Assembly: GCA_020796225.1 (NCBI GenBank)
Contig: CM036771.1
Coordinates: forward strand, 26,270,176-26,334,175
DNA length: 64,000 nucleotides
Source of the DNA: Arion vulgaris
Lineage: Eukaryota; Mollusca; Gastropoda; Stylommatophora; Arionidae
Direction of reading: 5' to 3'
How positions within the stretch are numbered: position 1 is the first letter of the stretch; the number at the start of each line of letters is the position of its first letter. The notes below the pieces were generated by a model that saw only the letters and a list, made by a program, of their open reading frames with translations, had not been told where the DNA came from and did not search any database. Of the stretch, positions 12,041 to 23,487 are shown piece after piece. Position numbers and translations under genes: made by a program.

Positions 12041-12930
12041 GGGAAAACATCATACTCAAGAGACAAGGAACAAGCACTGCGGCCCGACATCAATGCCCAA
12101 CTTACGTCATCGTGGTCTTCTTGGAGATGATTCCGAATTCCATGTTGCATGACTCCGTCACACGAAATCCAATAGCTCCCTCACAAGATGTCACGTGAAA
12201 TTACTCCATCACACGATAATCTAAAGATGTGGCTTGTTATCTCAAACTCAGAAAGGGTATCAACTAACATCTCTATATTCCAGATTGCTTTTAACTTTTT
12301 AGTGTAAATCATCCTCAATTTATGAATATCGTGCCATTAGTTCCAGCCATCTCGGACTGACACTTGTTGTGGACGTTTATCTTTTAAATGTCACTAATGA
12401 CGACACACAGATCTTCCAACCAGAAATGGGACAAAATGTAGATTCTTGTTGACAGCACAATTCCATTTTGCCCGGTGAAGTCTGAAGATTCTTATCAGCC
12501 TTGAGAGTTGAATTCTTTTCAGGCAATGTCAGTCTTAACAACGACGCGTTGACTCGATCCTGCATCACTGTCGATTACACTTGCTAGATAAGTGAAGCTA
12601 AGCAGGTCTTCAACTATCCGACCACTGATCTCTTAATACGTTCTGTTTAACCGTTACTTGATGCTCACTTTCTGGACCTTCACTTCCGGCCCCCACTCGA
12701 CGGGCTGCCAAACCTAGCACCCTGTAATGATAGCCCTTCTGTTTTTCTGAACAATCTCCTTTCACATTTAGCGAGTCAATAACAATAGAAGAGTACAAAC
12801 AAGTTTTATATTATTTTCTCAAGCGAAGACGTAAGTAAAACTAAGTTTGTTTTTGTTTGAACAAAGTGTAAGATTCCGTATCCGTTCACTTACCATGCTT
12901 TTTATTTTATATGAGAAGTTGGTAACCGAG
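12041..12930. other. no recognised feature
   Basis: This is about 890 bp of apparently unique sequence. The longest frames are about 60 codons with no recognisable motif, and no tandem or inverted structure stands out. Confidence 0.4.
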
Positions 12931-12984
12931 AAGTCAATTTTTGATTAAAAACTGAGTTCAATGACATATCAACAACTTTAGTTT

Positions 12985-13105
12985 AGTTTAGTTTAGTCGT
13001 CGGATCATCATCACTGCACGTCGAACCAATTAGTCTACAAGTGCTCCTATCTCCCCCTCAGTAATTCCCTCAGCGTGTGGCGACTAACGACACCGGTTCT
13101 TTGTT
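12985..13105 (-). pseudogene. decayed LINE 3' tail
   Basis: The sequence around caagtgctcctatctcc and cgactaacgacaccggttct aligns with the minus-strand 3' region of the RNase H-bearing LINE at 17165-17520 and with 14150-14345. Only the tail is present. A short tttagtttagtttag run precedes it. Confidence 0.4.
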
Positions 13106-13119
13106 GGTTTACTATTCTT

Positions 13120-13323
13120 ATTTGTCTACCTGTACACGAGTAGTCACATATACGTTTACTTCAATCAATACTTTGTCTACCTGTACACGAGTAGTCACAT
13201 TTACGTTTACTTCAATCAATACTTTGTCTACCTGTACACGAGTAGTCACATATACGTTTACTTCAATCAATACTTTGTCTACCTGTACACGAGTAGTCAC
13301 ATATACGTTTACTTCAATCACTA
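13120..13323. repeat. 51-bp minisatellite, 4 units
   Basis: Four 51-bp units contain ttgtctacctgtacacgagt and atacgtttacttcaatcaat. The unit is 17 codons and has no stop in some frames, giving spurious open frames on both strands. Confidence 0.9.
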
Positions 13324-13848
13324 CTTTACTTTTACTGCCCTTGGTCTAGTGAAGATTCAATAGTAAATAAAACGCGTCGCAGAAATCGGATGTGCTGGCC
13401 TACTTGTAGACGCATAAATGGCACAACGTACACGCGTTCTAAGGCTCAGATCACATACAAATCGCACATATTGGTTAACAAGCGGTCGATGTGGAGCATT
13501 CGAAGAAGCAGAAGAATTTATGATTAAAAACTAAGTTCCAATGACATATCAACAACGCTGTACAATAGTAGTCACATATAAGTTTTAAAACGTAAATCTG
13601 ACTATTCTTGTATATAGCGCTGTTGATATACGTTTACTTCAATCAATACTTTGCTTTTATTGCCCTTGGTCTTGTGAAGCTTCCATAGTAAATAAAACGC
13701 GTCGCAGAAATCGGATTTACCGGCCTACTTGTAGGCGCATAACTGGCACAACCTGCAATCTCGCTTAGGCTCAGATCACACACAAATAACAAAGAGTAGT
13801 TTAATAAGTGATTGGTATAGAACATTCGAAGAAGAAGAAGACTACGCT
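13300..13848 (+). repeat. tandemly duplicated segment carrying family C repeat
   Basis: The segment from tacgtttacttcaatcac to gcattcgaagaagcag (13305-13515) is repeated at 13628-13848. Each half has gcccttggtct, aaaacgcgtcgcagaaatcg and the family C remainder. A short stretch (gattaaaaactgagttc) at 12943 also recurs at 13520, so the duplication may have been larger. Confidence 0.6.
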
Positions 13849-13861
13849 TGGAGTTACTGAC

Positions 13862-14042
13862 CAGACAACGTATTTCGGTTACCAGACAACGTATTTCGGT
13901 TACCAGACAACGTATTTCGGTTACCAGACAACGTATTTCGGTTACCAGACAACGTATTTCGGTTACCAGACACAACGTATTTCGGTTACCAGACACAACG
14001 TATTTCGGTTACCAGACACAACGTATTTCGGTTACCAGACAA
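13862..14042. repeat. 21/23-bp minisatellite, 8 units
   Basis: The unit is cagacaacgtatttcggtta plus c. Later units carry two extra bases (cagacacaacg). Most units are identical, suggesting a recent expansion. Confidence 0.9.
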
Positions 14043-14149
14043 CTTATAAGCTGTATAATCTGCAAGGCTATACTTTTTCTTCACCGATAAAATAATTCTA
14101 ACAGGAAGCATCCACGAACTACATTAGATACTGTAACGGATGATGTCTA

Positions 14150-14345
14150 TGTTTAGTTTAGTTGTCAGATCATCATCACTACGCATCGATCCAATTTGTC
14201 CATAAGTGCTTCCATCTCCTCCTCAGTATGTCTCTCAGCGTTGGCAACAAACGACACCAATTCTGTGTTGGTTTACTATTCTTTTTTGGCTTCCAATATA
14301 GTGTTCTTGTCTAGCCATATCACAATTTTTAATTGGCAACCTGGT
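14150..14345 (-). pseudogene. decayed LINE 3' tail
   Basis: The sequence tgtccataagtgcttccatc followed by ggcaacaaacgacaccaatt matches the 3' region of the LINE at 17165-17520 and 56155-56300 (minus strand), and more closely the copy at 12985. No intact frame remains. Confidence 0.45.
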
Positions 14346-14429
14346 CGGGAGGAAGGGTTGTTTAAAAAAAATAATAAACTCAGAGATAACGGATACTGGA
14401 AATGTACTTTGTTCGCTCAAGTGTAGCGA

Positions 14430-14906
14430 AATTTAAACCACACTTCATGAGTTTTGACATTTCAGCAGATCAGTGCTAGCACATGGAGCAGAACATGAGT
14501 GCTAGAACATGAAAACCTGGCCAGCAATGGCGGAATGCGGGAAGGCCATTCAGAGTCAGAACTGTTTGATTCTGAACACGACTTTGCTGGCGCATTTCCG
14601 ACATGTTTGATGCATTTCCGACATGTTTGGTCGAGTATTTTCCGGTTTCGTTTGCCGAGCTACTGAGTTAGTGCTTGGGCAACGCTGTGAGCTATGAATG
14701 TTACATGGAATGCTTTTTGCTGTGCCAACCGTGCGTTTGTTATGTGTTATTGTGTATTCAGAAAATGGCGGACAGCGGTTATGACGAACAAGCTCAATCT
14801 GCCGTATGCAGTTATATTGCGAGTGCAGAAAGCTGGATTTTGTCATGATTGATGTTCCTTCGACAAGAATTGCAATTCAAGTGATGAACAGTTTTGTGTT
14901 GCTACA
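14430..14906. other. no recognised feature
   Basis: This is apparently unique sequence with one short direct repeat (gcatttccgacatgttt, twice near 14592-14625). The minus frame of 96 codons at 14556-14846 has no recognisable domain. Confidence 0.35.
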
Positions 14907-15110
14907 TTAGCGATGGCCATGTGCATTTTATGCGGAGCAGGTTGCTTTTTGTGGTGGTACGCAGCTGTTTCATTCTGGAATTAGTTCACACAGAAAACAT
15001 TTCACAGTTGTTAGCATTTCGTGTGATTTTCATTGGCACAGGAACGGAGCAATTATGGGGTCACCCGTTGCAGTGAAGTTGGAACCGTACTTATGAACTA
15101 TGAACTATCA
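14907..15110 (+). repeat. dispersed repeat G, copy 1 (SINE-related)
   Basis: About 190 bp nearly matches 22993-23185 (shared: cattttatgcggagcaggtt, catttcacagttgttagcat, tcattggcacaggaacggag). Its end, ggaacggagcaattatgggg plus cacccg, resembles the 3' part of SINE D, so it may be a SINE D relative. Confidence 0.6.
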
Positions 15111-15261
15111 CAATTAATATATTCTTGCAGTCTGATTAGTGTTGCACATAACTCATTGAATCGTTTACACGTCATGTCTCCTTTATGTAATTAAATACAT
15201 AGTAAACAAGTATTAAGGACAACAATAATTGACCAAACACATGATTCCAACCGCAAACCTT

Positions 15262-15456
15262 TAGGTTTTACGACACCCAATGCCCAGCCCTGCAGACGGG
15301 CGGGGTTTTTTTCCATTGCAAAACCTGCTAGTTCTCTGATGGTTTATTTCACTTTCATGACTTACTGTAGATAAATGAGATAAACCATCAGAGCGCTATC
15401 TGGTTGTGATTTGAGATATGCTCGTATGCAAGGCTAGGCAATGGGTGCCGTACCTG
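15262..15456. mobile_element. nested inverted repeat, possible MITE
   Basis: An outer inverted repeat pairs cacccaatgcccagccctgc near 15280 with gcaaggctaggcaatgggtg near 15430. An inner perfect 14-bp stem pairs ctctgatggtttat (15334-15347) with ataaaccatcagag (15380-15393). There is no coding sequence. Target duplications are not clear. Confidence 0.5.
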
Positions 15457-15990
15457 TGGGAGCATTCAGAAGGCTGCTATATTTAAGGACTAAACACGTA
15501 TTGACTTGTCTACTTATACCATCGAGACAACTAACTAAGTTATGACAAGTTTCCAGTGATACCTCCAGGACCAACTGTTGAAATCTCTGGTTCTCGAAAA
15601 TGGGAACTGCCAGGAGCCGACCTAGCGGAAACCGGAAATGCCTACTTGTAACACTGTGAGCACATTTTCCATCTGCACTTTCATTATATCTCCAAAGTTG
15701 AGTCAGGTATCTTAGCGCACGTATCATATTTAAAATGCGTGTTTACTTGCGTATGATGAGCACTTAGTCTGGACAAATATTTCTTTTTAAAAACTACATT
15801 TATAGTAGATTGATGGCATCCTGTTAGCCTCGAGAAGACATGATGGATTTTTTCTGCTTACTCTTGTCATATTTTATGCTAGCAAAGTGTCTGAGTCTGG
15901 CGTTGTCAGTTCTCATTTCTGTTTTCTGAGTCTGTCTTCAGCTTATCTGTCCCTAGCGAACAAACCCCCTCCCCCTTCCCTATCCGTCTT
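15457..15990. other. no recognised feature
   Basis: There is a minus-strand open frame of 97 codons at 15434-15727 without a recognisable motif. The rest is unremarkable. Confidence 0.35.
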
Positions 15991-16010
15991 GTATATTCAT
16001 ATCAATCGTC

Positions 16011-16335
16011 TTAAACATTTTTGTAACGAAGGACGGGTTGCCCCACAGCTTGCTGGCCAGAAGCCAGTTTCCGGTATAGAATGTCATTGGGGATCCGGCC
16101 GTCATCCATCGGGGTCATGTGACCCAGAAATCTTAAGTGGAGTTGATGCATAAGGGTAAATATGCTAGGAATACCAGCATATTCCAACACTACGTTATTT
16201 GTTACTCGGTTGCCCCAGGAGTAAGTTGAGTATATCTCCCCCCATGCAGAGCATGTGGAATGCATTTGTCTTTTTTTTTCTACTACGTATGTAGCGATCA
16301 AGATTTGCTGGGAGTGTGCTCAGCATATTAAGGCA
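16011..16335 (-). pseudogene. LINE ORF2 C-terminal fragment
   Basis: The minus-strand frame reads WGNRVTNNVVLEYAGIPSIF, then HLRFLGHMTPMDDGRIP and LYRKLASGQQAVGQPVLRYK. This matches the well-known animal LINE tail (W.D.V.N..VLE.AGIPS...RL.WLGH..RMDDGRIPK.LLYGEL..G.R..GRP.LRYKD). The reverse transcriptase core is missing. Confidence 0.75.
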
Positions 16336-16463
16336 AAGTTTCCCGACAGTATGCTATCAGTGCCAAACCTAGACGCTGACATCAAACGATAGAAGACAAC
16401 TAGTCATGACAGAGATGAAGTGTCTACACGATATGCTTGCTGTTAGTATCAAAGAGAATCTAG

Positions 16464-16943
16464 TTGATAAATGAAGACATGAAAAAAGTGTGCACAACAG
16501 CACTGTACTTCACCAAGAAACAACAAATTCAATGGTTCGGACACATAAGCAGATTGACAACAGTGGATGAACAAATACGCAGATTGCCAACAGTGGATGA
16601 ACAAATAAGCAGATTGCCAACAGTGGATGAACACATAAGCAGATTGCCAACAGTGGATGAACAAATAAGCAGATTGCCAACAGTGGATGAACACATAAGC
16701 AGATTGTCAACAGTGGATGAACACATAAGTAGATTGCCAACAGTGGATGAACAAATAAGCAGATTGCCAACAGTGGATGAACACATAAGCAGATTGTCAA
16801 CAGTGGATGAACACAAAAGCAGATTGCCAACAGTGGATGAACAAATAAGCAGATTGCCAACAGTAGATGAACAAATAAGCAGATTGCCAACAGTGGATGA
16901 AAAACAAAACGTCGTCCGTGCAAAAAGGGGACGACATAAATAA
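16464..16943 (+). pseudogene. LINE fragment expanded into a 30-bp repeat
   Basis: The 159-codon frame begins like the LINE motif KKQQIQWFGHISRL and then runs as decapeptide repeats of the type SRLPTVDEQI, ending KQNVVRAKRGRHK. WFGHxxR is a common element of LINE ORF2 tails (compare KWFGHLIRI at 35047). The array is therefore probably an expansion of LINE coding sequence, not a host repeat protein. Confidence 0.55.
16545..16905. repeat. 30-bp minisatellite, 12 units
   Basis: Each unit holds agattgccaacagtggatga followed by acaaataagc or acacataagc. The 30-bp period keeps several frames open on both strands, which explains the overlapping long frames. Confidence 0.95.
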
Positions 16944-17164
16944 CAGAGGTCGTGAAAGATATTTATGAAGCGGACACAAAAACCCATTATAGAAATCCCT
17001 TCTTATCCTGACGCTGTGAGTCAAAACAGCATGAGAGAAAATAAATGAGATAATTTCATTAATGTCACCTACAATTTCTGAATAATATTTGGTAATAATC
17101 ATATCTTTTATATAGTCGTAATTGTCGTATCTTTTCTGTTATCAGTTATATGAGGACTGTCATC

Positions 17165-17520
17165 CTAGCACTCCGGACATGTCCATAGGTGCTCCGATCT
17201 CCGCTTCAGCAAATCCAGCAGCGTACAGCGACCCAACACGCCAGTTCGATGTTGATTAATCAATCTCCTTGCATATTTAGTATGTCGTTCTTTTCGGGCT
17301 TCACCAATATTAACACCCATCTCTCTCAATCTGGTCAGCTAGTGGGATTCACAGCCCTGAAACTCCTCTGTTCGGAAAGACTCTCTCAATGCGTGAAGAA
17401 TGTCATTTCGATCCATGGCAGCTCCCTCTGATATTGTAGCCAAGCTAGTCAATCTATCAGCTCATTCATTACCCCTAACTCCTGCGTGCCTAGGGACTAA
17501 AATGAAAGTGATTTCTCTGA
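17165..17520 (-). pseudogene. LINE RNase H and C-terminal tail fragment
   Basis: Broken minus-strand frames read ITFILVPRHAGVRGNE (RNase H motif, consensus PGHxGVxGNExAD), then RNDILHALRES, EARKERHTKYARRLINQH and a final cysteine pair (TCPEC). The same order is found at 56155-56870. It is truncated and has stops. Confidence 0.65.
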
Positions 17521-17744
17521 TCATTGTCTGTACCAGTACCTCCACCCAGTTGCGTCTCACCATTCCTGGTCGTATCTTTTATAGTTTTATATCTATAATT
17601 GTAATTGCTAGCTTGTTGACCACCAGTACTATACTGCACAGTATTATTATCTACCGTCAAAGAGGGTTTGGAAAACCGAATCATGACGACCAAGAAACAT
17701 AGTGAAGACTAACATCTATATTTGAACACACACACACAAAAAAT

Positions 17745-18400
17745 GTCAACAGACAAAGCAAAAGCTCACCTAACATCCAAACAAGCAATGAAAAACTCCA
17801 ATGTGTAGAGAGCTACGAATACCTGGGCTCAATAGTTAACAATAACAGCGACTGCTCCAAAGAGATCTCAAGAAGATTGACAATAGCAATCAAGAAGTTA
17901 AACAATATGAAGAACATGTGACAAAGCACCAGCAAAATATTGAAATTAAAAATATTGTGAACATGCATTTTCCCAGTGGCTACTTATGGTTGTGAATCAT
18001 GGACCATTACACACAAAAAACAAGAACAGAAAACCAGTCCTTCGAAACGAAATGCTACAGAAAGATCTTACAAATACCATGGACAGAAAAAAAAGAACAC
18101 TTATGTCCTGTAAGAACTGAATGTTAAAGACAATTGGCTGATAAACAACATACTATACAGAAAAATTACATACTTAAGCGTCATATTAAGCGTCACGATG
18201 GCCTGGAAAGAACAATATTAGAGGGCAGGGTCCCAGGACTCAGAGGCAGACCAAGAAGAAGATGGTTGCATGATATTAAAGAAACCATGGATAAGACTAT
18301 CCACGAAGTGGTGAACTGGCTAGAGACAGAGTGAATTTCAGATGTGCTGCAAAGAGAGCAACGTCCTATAAAGGATACGCACCTTGATGATGATGAGCTT
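17745..18400 (+). pseudogene. LINE reverse transcriptase C-terminal fragment
   Basis: Broken plus-strand frames show SYEYLGSIVNN, SKEISRRLTIAIKKLN, VATYGCESWT and later PRRRWLHDIKETM. These follow the usual LINE order after the catalytic core (YLGS, R...A...L, YG.E.WT, GRP..RW). The catalytic FADD motif lies upstream of the preserved part. Confidence 0.7.
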
Positions 18401-18489
18401 GTTGAGACTGACAAACTTTCATATATCAGAGATGTATGTACTTGTTACAAGTATTTATTAACTGACGTATTCAATAGATGATTGATACT

Positions 18490-18740
18490 TAGACAGGTGG
18501 GCGTCTGTAGCTTAAGCGGTAGTGTACAACCCAAGCGTACCTGGTTCATACACCGCGGCAGACAGTTTCGAAGCAAATTCGTGTCCGTTGATTTTTACGA
18601 AGGTAAAAATAAATCCCACCGTTCAGGAAGCTATGGCAAACTACTAAGCATATAAGTGGTGCCTAGAAAACCGACGACTCGTTTACTGTGATTGATGGTT
18701 AAGTCATGTAAAGAATATGCCACGATTTTCATTTCACTTT
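18490..18740 (+). mobile_element. tRNA-derived SINE A, copy 1
   Basis: The head has an A-box-like tagcttaagcggtagt and a B-box-like ctggttcatac. The body reads gtttcgaagcaaattcgtgt, ggtgcctagaaaac and ends near gtaaagaatatgccacg. The same order is found at 58755-59000 and in reverse at 51558-51809. Confidence 0.75.
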
Positions 18741-19668
18741 AAGATGACTATTACTAATATCTTCTATTCTAATCAATAAGATTTGAGCTTATCATTTGAC
18801 TTGCTGTCACTAGCATGCCAACACTATTATGTATAATTTCCGTCGACTTTAAGACAGTGCCATCATCATATGACAAGTTGTTTATGTTATATCCAGCCAG
18901 TGATATCCACGGTATATCTTCAATTTGTCTTGACGTGCCAAAGATAAATGGTAAAGCAACAGACAAAGAGAAGAGGATATCACCAGGATATTCAAGTAGC
19001 CAGCTAAGACAACACCACGCTACGTGCACAGCTTGAGAGATGAGTGAATCACACCAGTGAAGTCGGGTCCGCGGGATTCATAAATTAGCTGAAGGTTTAA
19101 TTTATTCCTGTCATCCTGCCACACGTGTCGGTGTAAACAGTTTATCCTTGCACCTTGTTCCTGGGGCAAGAAGACATGTTGAGTTCTTGTAACTAGATTA
19201 ATTGTTATCACTATGCTAGAAAATTAGAGCTATGAATAATGGGAACATGCTTGAAAATGAGCAAGAAACACACAGAAGCTAGTAGTAGATTGTCTTGGCA
19301 CATTTTAATGCCGATTCTTGGCATTCAAGAGCTGCTTAATCGCAGAACAACAGGTGAGAGTTGTTCCACATGACAGGGTCTGCAAGCCGGATGGCAAAAA
19401 AAGCTGCAGAAATTGAAACTAGTGGGCATAATGAGATATTTCATAATTAGTTCATATTGGGGTAAATTTGGTATCAGGTCGCTGATAGCTTCGGTGTTTT
19501 TGTTCTGATTACAAGGCCACGTTTGTAAATTAGCAGTTGATTAGACTGCAAGTCAACACCACACATGACGTGTTTTGTCAGCCTTGACATTTGAGCGTCG
19601 TGGGAAGAATAATTGATGATGATATATGACTTCTTGTAACAGCATTTGCTTTATTTTTGCTTTAATTC
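18741..19668. other. no recognised feature
   Basis: This is apparently unique sequence. The longest frames are 60-86 codons, overlapping on both strands, without known motifs. Confidence 0.35.
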
Positions 19669-21744
19669 TTAGATCTAAGGACCTGAAGCCGAGTGATTGA
19701 TTTATATTGTTAGATCTAAGGACCTGAAGCCGAGTGATTGATTTATATTGTTAGATCTAAGGACCTGAAGTCGAATGATTGATTTATATTGTTAGATCTA
19801 AGGACCTGAAGCCGAGTGATTGATTTATATTGTTAGATCTAAGGACCTGAAGTCGAGTGATTGATTTATATTGTTAGATCTAAGGACCTGAAGCCGAGTG
19901 ATTGATTTATATTGTTAGATCTAAGGACCTGAAGCCGAGTGATTGATTTATATTGTTAGATCTAAGGACACGAAGTCGAATGATTGATTTATATTGTTAG
20001 ATCTAAGGACCTGAAGCCGAGTGATTGATTTATATTGTTAGATCTAAGGACCTGAAGCCGAGTGATTGATTTATATTGTTAGATCTAAGGACCTGAAGCC
20101 GAGTGATTGATTTATATTGTTAGATCTAAGGACCTGAAGCCGAGTGATTGATTTATATTGTTAGATCTAAGGACCTGAAGCCGAGTGATTGATTTATATT
20201 GTTAGATCTAAGGACATGAAGTCGAATGATTGATTTATATTGTTAGATCTAAGGACATGAAGTCGAATGATTGATTTATATTGTTAGATCTAAGGACCTG
20301 AAGTCGAGTGATTGATTTATATTGTTAGATCTAAGGACATGAAGTCGAGTGATTGATTTATATTGTTAGATCTAAGGACCTGAAGCCGAGTGATTGATTT
20401 ATATTGTTAGATCTAAGGACATGAAGTCGAATGATTGATTTATATTGTTAGATCTAAGGACCTGAAGCCGAGTGATTGATTTATATTGTTAGATCTAAGG
20501 ACCTGAAGCCGAGTGATTGATTTATATTGTTAGATCTAAGGACATGAAGTCGAATGATTGATTTATATTGTTAGATCTAAGGACATGAAGTCGAATGATT
20601 GATTTATATTGTTAGATCTAAGGACCTGAAGCCGAGTGATTGATTTATATTGTTAGATCTAAGGGTCTGAAGCCGAGTGATTGATTTATATTGTTAGATC
20701 TAAGGACCTGAAGTCGAATGATTGATTTATATTGTTAGATCTAAGGGTCTGAAGTCGAGTGATTGATTTATATTGTTAGATCTAAGGACCTGAAGTCGAA
20801 TGATTGATTTATAGTGTTAGATCTAAGGGCCTGAAGCCGAGTGATTGATTTATATTGTTAGATCTAAGGGTCTGAAGCCGAGTGATTGATTTATATTGTT
20901 AGATCTAAGGGTCTGAAGCCGAGTGATTGATTTATATTGTTAGATCTAAGGACCTGAAGTCAGGTGATTGATTTATATTGTTAGATCTAAGGACCTGAAG
21001 TCGAATGATTGATTTATAGTGTTAGATCTAAGGGCCTGAAGCCGAGTGATTGATTTATATTGTTAGATCTAAGGGCCTGAAGTCGAATGATTGATTTATA
21101 TTGTTAGATCTAAGGGTCTGAAGCCGAGTGATTGATTTATATTGTTAGATCTAAGGACCTGAAGTCGAGTGATTGATTTATATTGTTAGATCTAAGGACC
21201 TGAAGTCGAATGATTGATTTATAGTGTTAGATCTAAGGACCTGAAGTCGAGTGATTGATTTATATTGTTAGATCTAAGGGTCTGAAGCCGAGTGATTGAT
21301 TTATAGTGTTAGATCTAAGGACCTGAAGTCGAGTGATTGATTTATATTGTTAGATCTAAGGACCTGAAGTCGAATGATTGATTTATAGTGTTAGATCTAA
21401 GGACCTGAAGTCGAATGATTGATTTATAGTGTTAGATCTAAGGACCTGAAGTCGAGTGATTGATTTATATTGTTAGATCTAAGGACCTGAAGTCGAATGA
21501 TTGATTTATAGTGTTAGATCTAAGGACCTGAAGCCGAGTGATTGATTTATATTGTTAGATCTAAGGACCTGAAGCCGAGTGATTGATTTATATTGTTAGA
21601 TCTAAGGACCTGAAGCCGAGTGATTGATTTATAGTGTTAGATCTAAGGACCTGAAGTCGAATGATTGATTTCTAGTGTTAGATCTAAGGGCCTGAAGCCG
21701 AGTGATTGATTTATATTGTTAGATCTAAGGACCTGAAGTCGAAG
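19669..21744. repeat. 41-bp minisatellite array, about 50 units
   Basis: Each unit contains ttagatctaaggacctgaag, ccgagtgattg (or tcgaatgattg) and atttatattg. Variants (ggacctg, ggacatg, gggtctg; tatattg or tatagtg) are interspersed. The final unit runs without a break into a SINE D 3' end (cgaagaattgacttcattgc), and the unit resembles that end. Confidence 0.95.
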
Positions 21745-22265
21745 AATTGACTTCATTGCGCAGGATTTCACTCCATATGACTGGGTATTTTCCCGCAGAA
21801 ATGACACGCTACAGAAATGACACGCTACAGAAATGACACGCTACAGAAATGACACGCTACAGAAATGACACGCTACAGAAATGACACGCTACAGAAATGA
21901 CACGCTACAGAAATGACACGCTACAGAAATGACACGCTAAAGAAATGACACGCTACAGAAATGACACGCTAAAGAAATGACACGCTACAGAAATGACACG
22001 CTACAGAAATGACACGCTACAGAAATGACACGCTACAGAAATGACACGCTACAGAAATGACACGCTACAGAAATGACACGCTACAGAAATGACACGCTAC
22101 AGAAATGACACGCTACAGAAATGACACGCTACAGAAATGACACGCTACCTGCTGAGAGTATTGTACAAACTTCTGAACTCCTGCAACAATCCTAGGGATT
22201 CAACGACACAGTCCGGATTCAAACTCACAACATTCGGAACACAAGGTGGAAGCAGGCAAGAGAAC
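21737..22265 (-). mobile_element. SINE D copy split by a 16-bp array
   Basis: On the minus strand, the tRNA-like head is at 22200-22265 (gtttgaatccggactg as B-box) and the body at 22145-22200 (attgtacaaac, tgctgagagt). The 3' end is at 21745-21795 (gaattgacttcattgc). The order matches SINE D copies at 33520, 46257 and 59848. The body is interrupted by about 350 bp of tandem repeats made of its own sequence. Confidence 0.7.
21796..22148. repeat. 16-bp microsatellite-like array, 22 units
   Basis: The unit is cagaaatgacacgcta. It corresponds to a SINE D body segment (ggtagaaatgacgcgcca in the copy at 33536), so it grew in place inside the SINE. Units are almost perfect; two carry aaag for acag. 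Confidence 0.95.
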
Positions 22266-22283
22266 ACGATGAAGACAGCGATG

Positions 22284-22491
22284 GAGATGAGAAGGAAGCA
22301 TTAAGAGATATAGATCAAGAAGTTTGTCAGAATATTCCAGCGTAGTAAGATGCAGACAATGTTGGAGATTCAGTAGAGCCAACTCTGGAGATGAGAAGGA
22401 AGCATTAAGAGATAGATCAAGAAGTTTGTCAGAATATTCCAGCATAGTAAGATGCAGAAAATGTTGGAGATTCAGTAGAGCCAACTCTGGA
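22284..22491. repeat. 104-bp tandem duplication
   Basis: The block beginning gagatgagaaggaagcatta at 22284 repeats at 22388 with few changes (two copies). No function is evident. Confidence 0.8.
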
Positions 22492-22535
22492 GGATTTGAA
22501 AAACAATAATCACTAAACAAGGTCTATAGGCAACT

Positions 22536-22757
22536 GATTAACTTCATTTCACCAAGCCCCCTCCCATATGTCTCCGTCATTATCGAAATAAATGGCACGC
22601 CATCTGCATAGAGTGTTGCACAAAACAAAAACTCAGAAGTTTCAAAAACAATCAAAGGGATCACATGAAAAAATTGCATATGTAACTCGGTCCGGATTCG
22701 AACCTACAACCTTCAGAATGACATGCGAACATCTTAACCACTTCGACATAGAGACCT
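22536..22757 (-). mobile_element. SINE D copy
   Basis: The minus strand has B-box ggttcgaatccggac (complement of 22691-22705), an A-box-like cgaagtggttaagatg, the body atggcgtgccattta and the 3' end gaaatgaagttaatc. Pol III-type boxes and copy number support a tRNA-derived SINE. Confidence 0.75.
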
Positions 22758-22992
22758 ACAGAGCAATAATAATTAATATTGAAATGTAAACTTACCTGGC
22801 CAGATGCAGACATAAATTGATGGTTCATTGAAGTTTCTAGTTTATACTATTTTCAATTCATCTGTATATATCACACTTGTATGTGTGTGGTCTTACGTGT
22901 TCTTTTTAAGCAGATATTCTCTCTTCTCCCTCATTTCCTTGTTCCCTTGCTCGCACATCTCTTGTCTCTGTTTAGTCCTCCGTCACTCTTTA

Positions 22993-23190
22993 TCGTAAGA
23001 TGCATTTTATGCGGAGCAGGTTGCTTTTGTGGCGGTACGCGGCTGTTTCATTCTGGCATTAGTTCACACAGAAAACATTTCACAGTTGTTAGCATTTCGT
23101 GTGATTTTCATTGGCACAGGAACGGAGCAATTATGGGGTGACCCATTGTAGTGAATTTGGGAAACGTACTTATGAACTATGAACGTAAGA
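22993..23190 (+). repeat. dispersed repeat G, copy 2
   Basis: It is nearly identical to 14907-15110 over about 190 bp (gcattttatgcggagcaggt ... acggagcaattatggggtga). It ends near tatgaactatgaac in both copies. Confidence 0.6.
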
Positions 23191-23487
23191 TATATTACAC
23201 AGTGCCTAGTGTGTTTGGTTTTTCTTATCGGTTGTGAGTTCTTTCCAAATCCGATGTTCCACATGTCAGAAATGGTATTGGCTCTCCTAACTCTTGCATA
23301 CTTTGGAATAGAAATGTGAAGTGACAGGCGCTATAGATTGCAAAGGCTGCCGGCGAAGTTCATTTGTTCTTTCTTATTTTTCTGTTGTCGTTACACTGCT
23401 ACAGTGTTATAGCACAGTGAAGTGAGCTTCTGTCTTGCGCTTCTTGGATTGCTTGAGTGATGGATTTCTGCATCTTTTGTTATGATA

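Noticed and set aside
12975..12996. Telomere-like TTTAG repeat
   Set aside because: Only three to four units, the motif is not the TTAGGG repeat expected in most animals, and it lies inside interspersed repeats.
15434..15727. 97-codon minus frame
   Set aside because: No motif, overlaps the edge of the inverted-repeat element, and no splice or start evidence.
16510..16987. Minus-strand frames of 137 and 152 codons with cysteine-rich repeats
   Set aside because: They are antisense readings of the 30-bp array. The plus-strand reading connects to LINE sequence, so these are shadows.
18490..18560. Functional tRNA gene
   Set aside because: It has A- and B-box matches but no proper acceptor stem, and the same head is followed by the same non-tRNA body in three copies, so it is a SINE.
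19669..21744. Possible CRISPR or regulatory repeat with a palindromic agatct in every unit
   Set aside because: There are no spacers and no associated genes. It is a simple minisatellite joined to a SINE.
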